Of a stretch of DNA of 64,000 bases, positions 17,392 through 26,300 are shown in pieces. Both the position numbers and the translations under genes were made by a program. A model generated the notes under the pieces. That model ran no database searches. It was not told where the DNA came from and was given only the letters and a program-made list of their open reading frames with translations. This DNA is from Coprococcus comes ATCC 27758. Its GTDB lineage: Bacteria > Bacillota > Clostridia > Lachnospirales > Lachnospiraceae. The stretch covers positions 2,170,001 through 2,234,000 of the forward strand of contig NZ_CP102277.1 of NCBI RefSeq assembly GCF_025149785.1, written 5' to 3'. Within the stretch, counting starts at the first letter, position 1. The number at the start of each line of letters is the position of its first letter.

Positions 17392-18396
17392 TTAATAACT
17401 ATCTCTACGTCTTTTAAATGCAAGAACAGCCAGAGGAAATGCTGCATATTTAGTTTTTCTCAAAAACAGAACAGCTGGATTTTTCACCCTGTCATAAACT
17501 TCTCTGTTTTTATGGTAAAAATATGCATCTAATTTCATTGCTTCCTTCTTCATGCCGCTTTTCAGCGGGAAACTTATATAAATCTTCATCTGACTGGTAA
17601 GAATCGTTGCAGTCAACTCTCTTATATATTCCAAATTAGCTGTTGGTGCAATAGTTTCAGCTTTCTTGCAATACTGATTAAGTCGCATCAGAACCCGTAA
17701 ATGATTTTTTAGATTCTTCTGCATTTTCTGAATAGACATGCTTTGTCCAGGAAGTCCCAGACGATATTGGTAAACCGGATCTTCAATAAAATATACTGTC
17801 CTTACATATGGAATCGGAAATGCAATAAACTCCACATCTACATAAAAAGTATGCTCGTCAATCTGTTCATTTGCTTTTCTGAATAGCTCTGTTTTCACTG
17901 TAGTTGCATGCATATCAATAATTGTTTTTCCTACAATATCTTCAAACTTATATAACTTATTATACTCTATTTTTTCAAATGGATATTCTTGTCTTTTTTC
18001 TGGTAATCTTGTCGTATGGTTAATCCAGGTATAATTTGATGCAACAATATCTGCATCACTTTCTTTCAAAATCTCTACAAGACGAATAAAGCTTCTTGTA
18101 TCTACCCAATCGTCCCCATCAACAACCTTGAAATACTTTCCTTTTGCTTCTCGAACCCCAGTATTAATTGTTGAACCATGTCCACCATTTTTTTTATTGA
18201 TCAACCGAAATGTATTTTCATACTTATCTACATATCGCTGTGCAATTTTTGCAGTATCATCACTAGAACCATCATTCACAATCAATACTTCAATATCACC
18301 CATAACTTCTGAATTTACAAAAGATTCCAGACATTCTTCCAGATATGCTTCTACATTGTAACTTGGAATTGTTACCGTTAATATCTTCTCGTTCAT
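17392..18396 (-). CDS. Family 2 glycosyltransferase
   Basis: 334 residues. The N-terminal GT-A fold starts LTVTIPSYNVEAYLEECLES, has LIVNDGSSDDT (about 38-48) and the DGDD metal motif (VVDGDDWVDTRSF, about 92-104). Residues 200-300 are helical, and no clear membrane helices are seen. It probably acts at the inner membrane face on the lipid-linked acceptor. It is the first gene of the operon running through TagGH to LicD, with a promoter overlapping the terminator of the upstream unit and AGGAGA just before ATG. Confidence 0.85.
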   Translation of the reverse strand: MNEKILTVTIPSYNVEAYLEECLESFVNSEVMGDIEVLIVNDGSSDDTAKIAQRYVDKYENTFRLINKKNGGHGSTINTGVREAKGKYFKVVDGDDWVDTRSFIRLVEILKESDADIVASNYTWINHTTRLPEKRQEYPFEKIEYNKLYKFEDIVGKTIIDMHATTVKTELFRKANEQIDEHTFYVDVEFIAFPIPYVRTVYFIEDPVYQYRLGLPGQSMSIQKMQKNLKNHLRVLMRLNQYCKKAETIAPTANLEYIRELTATILTSQMKIYISFPLKSGMKKEAMKLDAYFYHKNREVYDRVKNPAVLFLRKTKYAAFPLAVLAFKRRRDSY

Positions 18397-18407
18397 TCTT
18401 CTCCTAA

Positions 18408-18437
18408 CTTATATACTATTAATAATATTTTTCTCAA
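18408..18437 (-). promoter_or_regulatory. Promoter for the GT2-TagGH-LicD operon
   Basis: Minus strand TTGAGA (18437-18432) and a -10 TATAAG (18413-18408, spacer 18) or TATATA (18415-18410, spacer 16). The -35 is embedded in the T-tract of the upstream terminator. The leader would be only a few nucleotides before AGGAGA. Confidence 0.4.
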
Positions 18438-18438
18438 A

Positions 18439-18486
18439 AAAAGTTGGTTTCACAGATATTTAGTTTTATCTGAATCACCAACTTTT
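18439..18486 (-). terminator. Intrinsic terminator after the GT-C gene
   Basis: On the minus strand AAAAGTTGGT pairs with ACCAACTTTT (18477-18486 with 18439-18448), with an inner CAGATA/TATCTG pair and a run of seven T. Confidence 0.8.
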
Positions 18487-18580
18487 ATTTTGATTACATA
18501 ATTATGCTACACACTCTCTTAGATGGAAAGATTATATCAAAAGTATTCTCCTTTGTCAAATTCTACATTTTTTTATATAT

Positions 18581-20281
18581 TTATCGTTTCAAAAGATAAA
18601 TATTACTCATATCATCCGTACCAAGTAATTCCGATTTATTATAATTTAATTCTTGTTTCACATATTTTAAACATTCATCTACCGAAGAACCATAATCATT
18701 TACTAAGGTATCCACATAAATAATCATTTCATCTTCTGATGCATCTACTTTCTTTATATTCTGCTTAATTTTATCTAAATCAATCTGATATATATCTTTT
18801 TTACAATTCATAAGATTTAATGCATTATCTAATATCCTATGCTGCGATGCATATATATATATTACCGGTAACTCCGTATATTCTTGAAGAACTTGTTCGT
18901 TCCCCCCCTTTTCTTCATAAATATATTCCGGATCATTCGCAAAATATGTTATACCAACTATAAAAATACATATTAATCCTAATACAACTCTTTGCATTAC
19001 TTTTTTTCTTGTCATACATGTAATAGTTCTCCAAATTAATATACTCATTTCCAGCACAATTAATGGATAAATACACATCATAAACCTATTTGAAGAAAAT
19101 ACTGTAATTTTACATACCAATAAAAAATAGAATACTATAACTAATAATATACCTATAGCAATAATATAGCTTTGCTTTATTTCTATTATTTTTTTTCCTG
19201 AAATAGGCTTTTTTTCAATAATTAATTGTATCTTCTTTTCTTTTTTTTCAATTTTGATTTTATACAATATATTGCAGACCCTATACCCAACTAATAAAAC
19301 TAAAAATAATATAAGAATAACACTCCACAAACTTCCAAACAATTCTGAACTAATGTCTTTCCAATATATTTTTATGCGTTCTCCCCAATCACTAAAATTA
19401 CGCATATTTGTATGTGTCAAAGAACTATTAGCATTTCCATCCTTTCCAGAAAGTTTTCTTAAATATGTTGGAAATGTGCCAAATGCACATATAATCCCTA
19501 TTCCACCAGCTATTGAATATTTTAAAAATACTTTCCACCCCAGGTTTCTTTCTCTAATAACCTTAGTAAGCATAAGTCCAACAATAGGACAGGCAAAAAT
19601 AATAAAAAAGAAATGTGTGTATAATCCTCCAAAAGTAGCTATACATAATAACACAAATCTTTTCACTGTTATTTTTTCCTCTTTATAAATTTGAATATTT
19701 TCCAGCAAAAAGAATAGACACCATACAGTTAGTAACATATACATTCTTACATATGTCACCGAATTAACTGCTCCAATACTAAATCCATATAACACTAATA
19801 CTAAAATATTAAAAATATTTTTCTTTGAAATGCATCTAGCTACTCTCAACAGTAAATACATTGCAATCGCAAAATAGATTACATTTGGAATCAATCCAAA
19901 CCATTTACTAAATTTCCCAGGAAAAAACGACGATATTGTATGCAATACCATATAAAAAAGAGGCGGATGCGCATCGTGCGTTTGATTGTAAATTACAGAT
20001 CCATATGAAAATTCTTCTCCCTTATTCACTGTTAAATACGACTTAAATATCTCTGGTTCTATTTTTACATTATCCAAACCATTATCTTCCCATATCTGTG
20101 CATGATAATAACTATTTGACAATCCATACGACCATATTTCATCTACAAAAAAACCCTGTTTCATATTACAGTAATATAACATAAATACAATTTGCACAAA
20201 TAAAATCACTGCAAATATGATATATATATTCGTCTTTTCAACCCTATCAATAAGCTTATTGAATCCCTTCTTTATCTGCAT
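18581..20281 (-). CDS. GT-C family membrane glycosyltransferase (PMT/ArnT-like)
   Basis: 566 residues with about ten hydrophobic helices in the first 450 and a soluble C-terminal domain. The early extracytoplasmic loop has GFFVDEIWSYG with D47-E48, the acidic pair that marks GT39/GT83-type lipid-sugar-dependent transferases. A DAHPPLFY motif lies near 108-115. Such enzymes take sugar from polyprenyl-phosphate on the outer face and add it to a glycan or protein. The GtrB-like gene 7 nt upstream could supply the polyprenyl-P-sugar. The acceptor is unknown. It is the last gene of its operon, with a strong terminator downstream. Confidence 0.8.
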   Translation of the reverse strand: MQIKKGFNKLIDRVEKTNIYIIFAVILFVQIVFMLYYCNMKQGFFVDEIWSYGLSNSYYHAQIWEDNGLDNVKIEPEIFKSYLTVNKGEEFSYGSVIYNQTHDAHPPLFYMVLHTISSFFPGKFSKWFGLIPNVIYFAIAMYLLLRVARCISKKNIFNILVLVLYGFSIGAVNSVTYVRMYMLLTVWCLFFLLENIQIYKEEKITVKRFVLLCIATFGGLYTHFFFIIFACPIVGLMLTKVIRERNLGWKVFLKYSIAGGIGIICAFGTFPTYLRKLSGKDGNANSSLTHTNMRNFSDWGERIKIYWKDISSELFGSLWSVILILFLVLLVGYRVCNILYKIKIEKKEKKIQLIIEKKPISGKKIIEIKQSYIIAIGILLVIVFYFLLVCKITVFSSNRFMMCIYPLIVLEMSILIWRTITCMTRKKVMQRVVLGLICIFIVGITYFANDPEYIYEEKGGNEQVLQEYTELPVIYIYASQHRILDNALNLMNCKKDIYQIDLDKIKQNIKKVDASEDEMIIYVDTLVNDYGSSVDECLKYVKQELNYNKSELLGTDDMSNIYLLKR

Positions 20282-20288
20282 TTATTTC

Positions 20289-21227
20289 TTACTCGCTTTC
20301 TCTCACAATATAAATAGGTCTTTTTTTTGTTTCCAAATATGTCTTCGATAAATACAACCCCATAATTCCAAGACATAACAGCTGGATTCCACCTAAAAAG
20401 AATATTATTGTTACCAATGACGGCCATCCAGCAACCGGATCTCCGAATGCTAATGCTCTAATAATTATCACTAACATAGATATAAACGAAACTCCGCAAA
20501 ATACAATTCCAAACACAGATGCAATCGCTAAAGGTGCTGTAGAATATGCTAAAATTCCTTCAATTGAGTACAAAAACAGTTTCCAAAAAGACCATTTTGT
20601 CTCTCCTGCGCTTCTTTCCACATTTTCAAAGGCAATCCACTTTGTATGAAATCCCACCCAACTGTAAATTCCTTTCGTAAATCTGTTATATTCGGCATCT
20701 TTCAAAATAGCATCCACCATTTTGCGCTTCATTAATCGGAAGTCTCTTGCGCCATCTACAATTTCTGTTGATGACATTTTATTGATTATCTTATAAAACA
20801 TTCTCGCAAAAAAAGACCTGATAGGCGGTTCCCCTGCCCGGTTAACTCTTCTCGTAGCAACGCAATCATAATCTTCTTTACCTTCTGACTCTTTAATTGT
20901 TTTCCACATTTCCGGCAGCAGTGACGGTGGATCCTGCAGATCCACATCCAATGTTGCAACATAATCTCCTGTTGAAAGCTGTAATCCGGCATATAATGCA
21001 GATTCTTTTCCAAAGTTTCTTGAAAACGAAACGTAATGAACTCTTTCATCCTTTACTCGCAAATTTTTGAAACACTGTAATGTTCCATCTTTACTTCCAT
21101 CATCCACGAAGCAAAACTCAAATTCAAACTCATCTTTCAACTGTTCTATTACTTTCAAAGCTTCTCTATAAAAAATAGGAATTGCTTCTTCTTCGTTGTA
21201 ACAAGGTACTACCAATGACATTTTCAT
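20289..21227 (-). CDS. Polyprenyl-phosphate glycosyltransferase (GtrB/DPM1-like GT2)
   Basis: 312 residues. The GT-A domain carries LVVPCYNEEEAI at the start, FVDDGSKDGT (about 40-49), the DVDLQDPP metal motif (about 93-100) and SFFARMFYKIINKM. Two C-terminal transmembrane helices (about 228-255 and 265-290) match the GtrB architecture. It makes undecaprenyl-phosphate-linked sugar on the cytoplasmic face. Neighbouring functions fit a three-part system: this synthase, the GtrA-like flippase (6.2 kb) and the downstream GT-C transferase. Confidence 0.9.
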   Translation of the reverse strand: MKMSLVVPCYNEEEAIPIFYREALKVIEQLKDEFEFEFCFVDDGSKDGTLQCFKNLRVKDERVHYVSFSRNFGKESALYAGLQLSTGDYVATLDVDLQDPPSLLPEMWKTIKESEGKEDYDCVATRRVNRAGEPPIRSFFARMFYKIINKMSSTEIVDGARDFRLMKRKMVDAILKDAEYNRFTKGIYSWVGFHTKWIAFENVERSAGETKWSFWKLFLYSIEGILAYSTAPLAIASVFGIVFCGVSFISMLVIIIRALAFGDPVAGWPSLVTIIFFLGGIQLLCLGIMGLYLSKTYLETKKRPIYIVRESE

Positions 21228-21250
21228 GATTTTATTCCTCCAAACTACAC

Positions 21251-23206
21251 TTAAATAGTTGTATGATCCGTTTCCACGCTCGGTCCTTCATGACTGATTC
21301 GTCCCAGACTCACCAGTTCCTGAAAAGCTTCACTATCTCTCTTCTTATCTTCCGGTCTGATATGATACGTTGAAATGATTCCGGCAACTATTTCTTTAAT
21401 ATCCGGACTTTCTTCCATCGCCGCTTTTTCAAGCTCTCTTAACTGGCTTAAGAAATGTACCTCATCAAACTCCAACGGTTTCCCAATAAAAATCAAATCA
21501 TTCGCCGTCTTCTGAAGCCCTTCTTCTTTCGTCAGTAACTCTTCATATAGCTTTTCACCTGGTCTTAAGCCCGTATATTTAATTTCCATATTCACACCAA
21601 GCGTATATCCGGAAAGCCGAATCAAATTCTTTGCGAGGTCGGCAATCTTTACCGGTTCTCCCATATCCAACACAAAGATTTCTCCACCATGAGCATAAGC
21701 TCCAGCCTGTAATACCAACGATACCGCTTCCGGAATCGTCATAAAATAACGAATAATATCTGGATGCGTAACTGTAACTGGTCCGCCTGCTTCCATCTGC
21801 TTCTTGAAAAGTGGTATTACACTACCATTACTTCCAAGTACATTTCCAAACCGTACAATTACATATTCTGTTCTGGAATACTTACTAAATGTCTGCACGA
21901 TCATCTCACACATGCGCTTCGAAGCTCCCATGATATTTGTTGGGTTTACGGCTTTATCTGTAGAAATAAGTACGAATTTCTTTACACCATACTTGTCCGC
22001 TGCTCTTGCAGTTTTATAGGTTCCAAATACATTATTCTTAATTGCTTCATTCGGACTGTCTTCCATAAGCGGCACATGTTTATGTGCTGCTGCATGAAAT
22101 ACAACATCTGGACGATAATATTCCATTACACTTTCAATTCGGCTTGTATTACGAACAGATCCAATTAATACTTCCAGCTTCAGATTGGGATATTTTCGAA
22201 TCAGTTCCTGCTGAATCTCATATGCATTATTCTCATAGATATCAAATATAATCAGAAGCTTCGGATTGTGTGCAGCAATCTGGCGGCAAAGCTCACTGCC
22301 TATCGATCCACCGCCACCAGTAACCAGTACTCGTTTATTACTTACATACTGTCCAACGCTTTCCATATCAATATTGATGGTATCCCTTCCAAGCAAGTCC
22401 TCAATGGATACTTCTCGCAGGTTTGACACCCCAACTTCATCATTGATGAGCTGATACATTCCCGGCAAAATTTTAAGTTTACAATCTGTAAGATTACAAA
22501 TTCTCAAAATATCACGGGTAGCTTTATTTCCTGCCGATGGAATCGCAAGGATGATCTCTTCTGCATCATATTTTTTTGCTGCTTCCTGAATCATATCCCT
22601 TCCACCGACAATCCGGATTCCGTGAATATATTTTCCCTTTTTAAACGGGTTATCATCAATCACACATACAACTTTCTGATTCAGGTACTTACTGCTTTTT
22701 AGCTCTTTAATGATCATATTTCCCGCTTCACCAGCTCCGATTACGATCGTATTCCGGGAATGCTTTGCTGATTTTTTAATTCCATTCTGCATCGTGTGTA
22801 AAATTCGATACGAAAAACGAGTAATTAGTGTAGTAATACTAAGCAAAATAAAGTAGAAGAAATAATAGCTTCTTGGGATCGGTAAATACAATAAACTAAA
22901 TCCAAACGCCTGAAACGCTGTTGAAAGCATTGCCGCACACACAATCAATAGCATCTCATATAAGCTGGCATAGGACCACACTCGGTTATACAGATTTAAC
23001 AGTAAAAAGATAATTACCGTCGTAATCACATTTATAATCATGTAGTGTTCTACACTGCTCATATACTCCTCTGGTACCCAGATATTATCCAATTTAAAGC
23101 GCAATATAATCGCTAAGTAAGAATCCAAAACCACAGTAAGCATGTCCACGATAAACAAAGCAATCATTCTGCTTCTGGAATTTTGAAGTCCCCATCCTTT
23201 TTTCAT
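21251..23206 (-). CDS. Membrane-anchored UDP-sugar 4,6-dehydratase (CapD/WbpM/PglF-like)
   Basis: 651 residues from ATG 23206; GGAGG lies 6 nt upstream of it and inside the longer 23227 reading, which excludes that start. Four N-terminal membrane helices (about 15-135) precede a first Rossmann domain with GAGEAGN (157-163). The catalytic SDR domain follows, with GGGGSIG (297-303), AAHKHVP and STDKAVNPTNIMGASKR, where the family uses a Met-x-x-x-Lys in place of Tyr-x-x-x-Lys. It converts UDP-HexNAc to a 4-keto-6-deoxy sugar. The DegT aminotransferase (4.9-6.1 kb) is the logical next enzyme. It is the first gene of its operon. Confidence 0.9.
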   Translation of the reverse strand: MKKGWGLQNSRSRMIALFIVDMLTVVLDSYLAIILRFKLDNIWVPEEYMSSVEHYMIINVITTVIIFLLLNLYNRVWSYASLYEMLLIVCAAMLSTAFQAFGFSLLYLPIPRSYYFFYFILLSITTLITRFSYRILHTMQNGIKKSAKHSRNTIVIGAGEAGNMIIKELKSSKYLNQKVVCVIDDNPFKKGKYIHGIRIVGGRDMIQEAAKKYDAEEIILAIPSAGNKATRDILRICNLTDCKLKILPGMYQLINDEVGVSNLREVSIEDLLGRDTINIDMESVGQYVSNKRVLVTGGGGSIGSELCRQIAAHNPKLLIIFDIYENNAYEIQQELIRKYPNLKLEVLIGSVRNTSRIESVMEYYRPDVVFHAAAHKHVPLMEDSPNEAIKNNVFGTYKTARAADKYGVKKFVLISTDKAVNPTNIMGASKRMCEMIVQTFSKYSRTEYVIVRFGNVLGSNGSVIPLFKKQMEAGGPVTVTHPDIIRYFMTIPEAVSLVLQAGAYAHGGEIFVLDMGEPVKIADLAKNLIRLSGYTLGVNMEIKYTGLRPGEKLYEELLTKEEGLQKTANDLIFIGKPLEFDEVHFLSQLRELEKAAMEESPDIKEIVAGIISTYHIRPEDKKRDSEAFQELVSLGRISHEGPSVETDHTTI

Positions 23207-23232
23207 ACTCAACCTCCATTTGTACAATATAA

Positions 23233-23253
23233 AATTGTTACAAAATATTACAT
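23233..23253 (-). promoter_or_regulatory. Motif shared with the DegT gene upstream region
   Basis: The plus-strand word AATTGTTACAAAATATTACA (plus one T) at 23233-23253 matches 6131-6152, which has AATTATTACAAAAT followed by TATTACAT. The two differ by one substitution and one inserted T. It lies 27 nt upstream of the dehydratase start. No convincing -35/-10 pair was found around it. Role unknown; a common operator is possible. Confidence 0.4.
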
Positions 23254-23328
23254 CTTTTTTAACTCTAACCTATAGCATACCAAATTTTACTTCAAGATAC
23301 AATGTTTATCGCCTATTCTTCACATAAA

Positions 23329-23369
23329 AATAGGATTTTGCATGTTTTTCTCTCATGCAAAATCCTATT
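23329..23369 (-). terminator. Intrinsic terminator of the amidase-lectin gene
   Basis: A perfect 16-bp inverted repeat AATAGGATTTTGCATG (23329-23344) and its complement (23354-23369) with a 9-nt loop. On the minus strand it is followed by TTTTTATG, just past the stop at 23378. Confidence 0.85.
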
Positions 23370-23377
23370 ATAACTTA

Positions 23378-26300
23378 TTATTTACTTGTGTTCAATAATG
23401 GTTTTATATAAAGATTAACTATGTTATAACCATAATTTGCACCTGTAGCCCATCCTGCTCCAGTTGGACTTTCTTTCTGTCCAAGCCATTCCACATATGG
23501 TGAAACACCTTTTGTCACAAGACTATATCTTCCATCTACACATGTCTGTTTCAGATTTTCTGTTGATGCGTATGCCTTCAAATGCTGTACCTGCGCTCGA
23601 ATTCCAATCCGAATAGATTTAAATCCATTACCTGAAGCTCCATTTCCAGTTGCTCCAAGACCGGCAAAATTATACTGCTCTTTTTTTACATCTCCACCAA
23701 ATCGTAAAAAACCAGTTTCCATCATTGCCTGTGCAAATGCGACTTCAGCTTTTACGCCCTCCACCTTGCATTCATCAATATAAATCTGACAGAAATCTTT
23801 AATAGTCGGTGCATCTTTGTTATCAGAATACGGATATTTTCCACCTTTAGCAGTGAAATAATTTGCCATCTGGCTTGCTGTCGTAGATGTAGTACCCATA
23901 ATAGCGTAAAAATCACTCATATCTGATTTCTTTACTAATTTCCATTTCTGCTTAGTGTTCTTGCCCCATGTGGCAATTTGAACATTTGCACCGTTATTTG
24001 TACTTCCATTAGCTACTTCCAATACATTACCAAGCTTTGATTCAATATAGTAATAACCATTTCCCGCATCAATAAATTTCCATGTTTGCGTATTTGAGTT
24101 ATCTTTACTATATTGCCATACATTCGTTCCTGATTGGTTTGTTTTTCCAGCCAAGTCTAATGCTTTTCCCGATTTCTGTGAAACAATTTGATATTCTTTA
24201 TCTGCAACTTTCTTTATCATAAAGTTCTGTGCCAGTGTATCATTTTTATCAAAAATCTGAAGATTTGCTTTATCATTCGCAGAGGCATTATCAATATCCA
24301 TTACTTTTCCTGATGACAGTGAGGTTTGAATCACATAAGTTCCATTTGCTATATCAACATAATTCTTCGTAGATACGGATGAAAGTTTCCATTTTTGTGC
24401 ATTTGTTTTATTTAATTCAAATGTCTGTATATTATTTTGTGCTCTAATTGTACCATTTTGAATATCTAAAACCGTTCCCAATTTTGACTGGATATAATAA
24501 TTACCATTTCCAGCATCTACAAATTTCCAACACTGTGCTGCAGATCCATTCCATGAAAACTGCTGAACATTTGTGCCCGAAGCCATAGATCCATCTGACA
24601 CATCAAGTACCTTGCCTGTTGCTTCGCATTGAATTTTATAGTAGCCATCTCCAACTGCTTTTATACTAAACTTCTGTGCTGCCGTATTATTCGAATTAAA
24701 CAACTGAACATTTGCACCGTTATAAGTATTTGCATTATCAATATCCAATACATATGCATTATTTGCAGCTGAACAAATTGTATAAACGCCTTCTGCTACA
24801 TTGGAACCAGTATAACTATCAAGCTGTACGAAGCTCCATCTCTGTGCATTTGTTGCATTCCAAGTAAATGTTTGTACATTTGTACCTGCATTAAGTGTAC
24901 CGTTCTGAATATCAATAACTCCACCATTTTTTGTCTGAATGTAATAATTACCAGCTACACTAATAACCTTCCATAACTGGTTATTTTTCCCATTCCATGC
25001 ATTTTGATATACATTTGCTCCATTGACATCTGCTCCAGAATTATATTCCAATGCTTTTCCAGAATTTTTCGATATAATTTTGCAGTATCCATCTTTTACA
25101 TGTGTAATTTGAAATTGCTGAGCATTTGTTCCATTTACATTATAAATCTGCACATTTGCTCTATCAGACTTACTGCCTCCACTGATATCTAATACCAACT
25201 TTCCAGTACTGGCTGATTTCAAATAGTATGTTCCATTTCCAACAAGACTTTCCGATTGTATCTGCAAATACCATTGTTGTGTACTCTTTCCAGAATTATC
25301 CGTCATCTGGACATTCACACCTGCATTTGCACTGTTTCCTCTTAACCCGATTGTTTTCCCAGTTTTAGAAATAATATAATAACTTCCATTACCAACCGAA
25401 ACAAATCTCCACAGCTGTGCATCTGTTCCATTCCACGAGTACATCTGGACATTTGCTCCTGCTGACTTCGAACCATTGGCAACATCTAAAACATTACCAG
25501 ACAAATCAGAAATGATTCTGTAATATCCATTTCCGACATACGCAATTCTAAATCTCTGTGCCGAAATTCCTTTTTTCGTATAGATCTGAACATTTGTTCC
25601 ACTTGACATACTTTCATTTTGAACATCAAATGTCTGATTTTTATTCGCCATATTTTCAAACAAATAAACTCCGTCTTTTACCGGTTGCTCACTCTCATTA
25701 GCTCGATTTGAATCTAAGATCCATTCCTGCGCATTTGTAAAGTTTGCGTTGTAAATTTGAAGATTTGTTCCTGATGAAATCGTACCATTCGCAATATCAA
25801 TCACCAGTCCTACCTTGGAACGAATATAATATTTTCCATTTCCGGCATCCACAAATTTCCACAACTGAGCATCTGTTCCATTCCATGAAAATGTCTGTAA
25901 ATTTGTGCCATTCGTACTATTACCATTATATATATCTAAAACTTTTCCAGTAGATACTTCACTTATTTTGTAATATCCATTGCTCACATATTTTATATCA
26001 TATTTCTGGTTTTCAGTTCCAACATATGTATCCAGTTTTGCATTTCCACTATTCTCTGTTATAGCTAATGTTATCGAGCTAGCACTCGCAATTACATACT
26101 TTCCATCCTTTACCGGTTTGTTTTCCGTTTTGGAAATTTGCCACTTCTGCGCATTGGATTGATTTGCTGTCTGCATATTAACATTTGTTGAAGAAGTTTG
26201 TATTCCAACTACTGTTCCAAGCTTTGATCGTATATAATAGCTTCCATCTGATAACTTGACAAATTTCCAAAGTTGCGCGTTATTCTGACTATAATCATAT

